From assembly GCA_003537575.1 (NCBI GenBank), contig DPRS01000025.1:1-14710 (forward strand): DNA of 14,710 bases, given 5' to 3'. Shown piece by piece: positions 14,069 to 14,710 of this stretch (position 1 is its first letter; the number at the start of each line of letters is the position of its first letter). The DNA is from Oxalobacteraceae bacterium. GTDB taxonomy: Bacteria > Pseudomonadota > Gammaproteobacteria > Burkholderiales > Burkholderiaceae_D. A program made the translations under genes and the position numbers. The notes under the pieces are model-generated. The model was not told the DNA's origin. It saw only the letters and a program-made list of their open reading frames with translations, and did not search any database.

Positions 14069-14710
14069 TTACTTGTCCTTGACTTCCTTGAAGTCCGCAT
14101 CCACCACGTCATCCTCGGCCGGCTTGGCCTGCTGTTGCGCACCGCTGTCGCCTTCCGCAGCACCAGCACCTGCCTCCGCACCGGCTGCCTGCGCCTGGGC
14201 GTCGGCATACATCTTCTCGCCGAGCTTTTGCGCCGCTGCCGACAGCGCCGCGACCTTGGCTTCAATGTCGGCCTTGTCGTTGCCCTTCAGGCTGGTTTCC
14301 AGGTCCTTGATGGCGGCCTCGATCTTTTCCTTCTCGCCGGCTTCGAGCTTGTCGCCGTACTCGCCCAGCGCCTTGCGGGTGGAGTGCACCAGTGCATCGC
14401 CCTGGTTGTGGGTCTCGGCCAGTTCCTTCAGGCGCTTGTCTTCCTCGGCATTGGCTTCGGCGTCGCGCACCATCTTCTGGATTTCATCTTCCGTCAGGCC
14501 GGAATTGGCCTTGATGGTGATCTTGTTTTCCTTGCCGGTGGCCTTGTCCTTGGCGCCGACATGCAGGATGCCGTTAGCGTCGATATCGAAGGTCACCTCG
14601 ATCTGCGGGGTGCCGCGCGGCGACGGCGGGATACCTTCGAGGTTGAACTCGCCCAGCGCCTTGTTGCCGACAGCCATTTCACGCTCGCCCTGATAGACCT
14701 TGATGGTCAC
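14069..14710 (-). CDS. dnaK: Chaperone protein DnaK (Hsp70), C-terminal part (cut by window edge)
   Basis: DnaK is the ATP-dependent Hsp70 chaperone. The window holds the last 213 codons; the ATPase domain and most of the upstream protein lie beyond the right edge, so the GTG at the very edge is not a start. The visible part contains IKVYQGEREMAVGNKALGEF, PRGTPQIEVTFDIDANGIL (substrate-binding beta domain), LTEDEIQKMVRDAEANAEED and HSTRKAL (helical lid), an Ala/Gln/Gly-rich linker, and the conserved end DDVVDADFKEVKDK, which resembles the E. coli C-terminus EEVKDKK. It is followed 170 bp later by dnaJ on the same strand. Confidence 0.98.
   Translation of the reverse strand: MTIKVYQGEREMAVGNKALGEFNLEGIPPSPRGTPQIEVTFDIDANGILHVGAKDKATGKENKITIKANSGLTEDEIQKMVRDAEANAEEDKRLKELAETHNQGDALVHSTRKALGEYGDKLEAGEKEKIEAAIKDLETSLKGNDKADIEAKVAALSAAAQKLGEKMYADAQAQAAGAEAGAGAAEGDSGAQQQAKPAEDDVVDADFKEVKDK

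Overview
The window is chromosomal DNA from a GC-rich betaproteobacterium, most likely Burkholderiales and possibly Oxalobacteraceae. I infer this from the protein sequences (RecA, PurM, Hda, PcnB, DnaK/DnaJ) and from the gene order hda - HAD phosphatase - pcnB - folK - panB. No tRNA, rRNA, CRISPR array, insertion sequence or phage gene was seen.

Layout. 1-606 is the N-terminal 202 codons of recA (minus strand), cut by the window edge, with a near-consensus LexA box about 130 bp upstream of its start. 607-1206 has no convincing gene. 1207-2099 holds two small outer-membrane-type lipoprotein genes (minus strand) in an AT-richer stretch, bounded by hairpin terminators at about 1123-1155 and 2172-2205. 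purM (2220-3263, minus) is divergent from a tightly packed plus-strand run: hda, a HAD-IB phosphatase, pcnB and folK, which overlap one another by 23, 8 and 4 nt, then a DUF486 membrane protein 10 nt on. panB (plus) has its own sigma70-like promoter. It converges with the beta-carbonic anhydrase gene can (minus) across a 3 x 14-bp tandem repeat that takes in both stop codons.

After an AT-rich 183-bp intergenic region comes a two-gene plus-strand unit, 8932-12680: a secreted PhnD-like substrate-binding protein (TTG start) and, 2 nt later, a 958-residue inner-membrane protein with the layout TM - periplasmic domain - TM - HAMP - PAS - PAS - GGDEF - EAL. No ABC permease or ATPase gene lies nearby. 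The likely reading is that the binding protein reports a periplasmic ligand to the c-di-GMP enzyme, as NspS does for MbaA in Vibrio cholerae. This is the best candidate for an uncharacterised system here. A strong bidirectional terminator separates it from dnaJ, and the C-terminal third of dnaK (both minus) runs off the right edge.

Most genes are housekeeping: DNA repair and SOS (recA), purine synthesis (purM), replication-initiation control (hda), RNA polyadenylation (pcnB), folate and pantothenate synthesis (folK, panB), CO2/bicarbonate balance (can) and protein folding (dnaK, dnaJ). The accessory-looking parts are the lipoprotein pair and the binding-protein/c-di-GMP pair.
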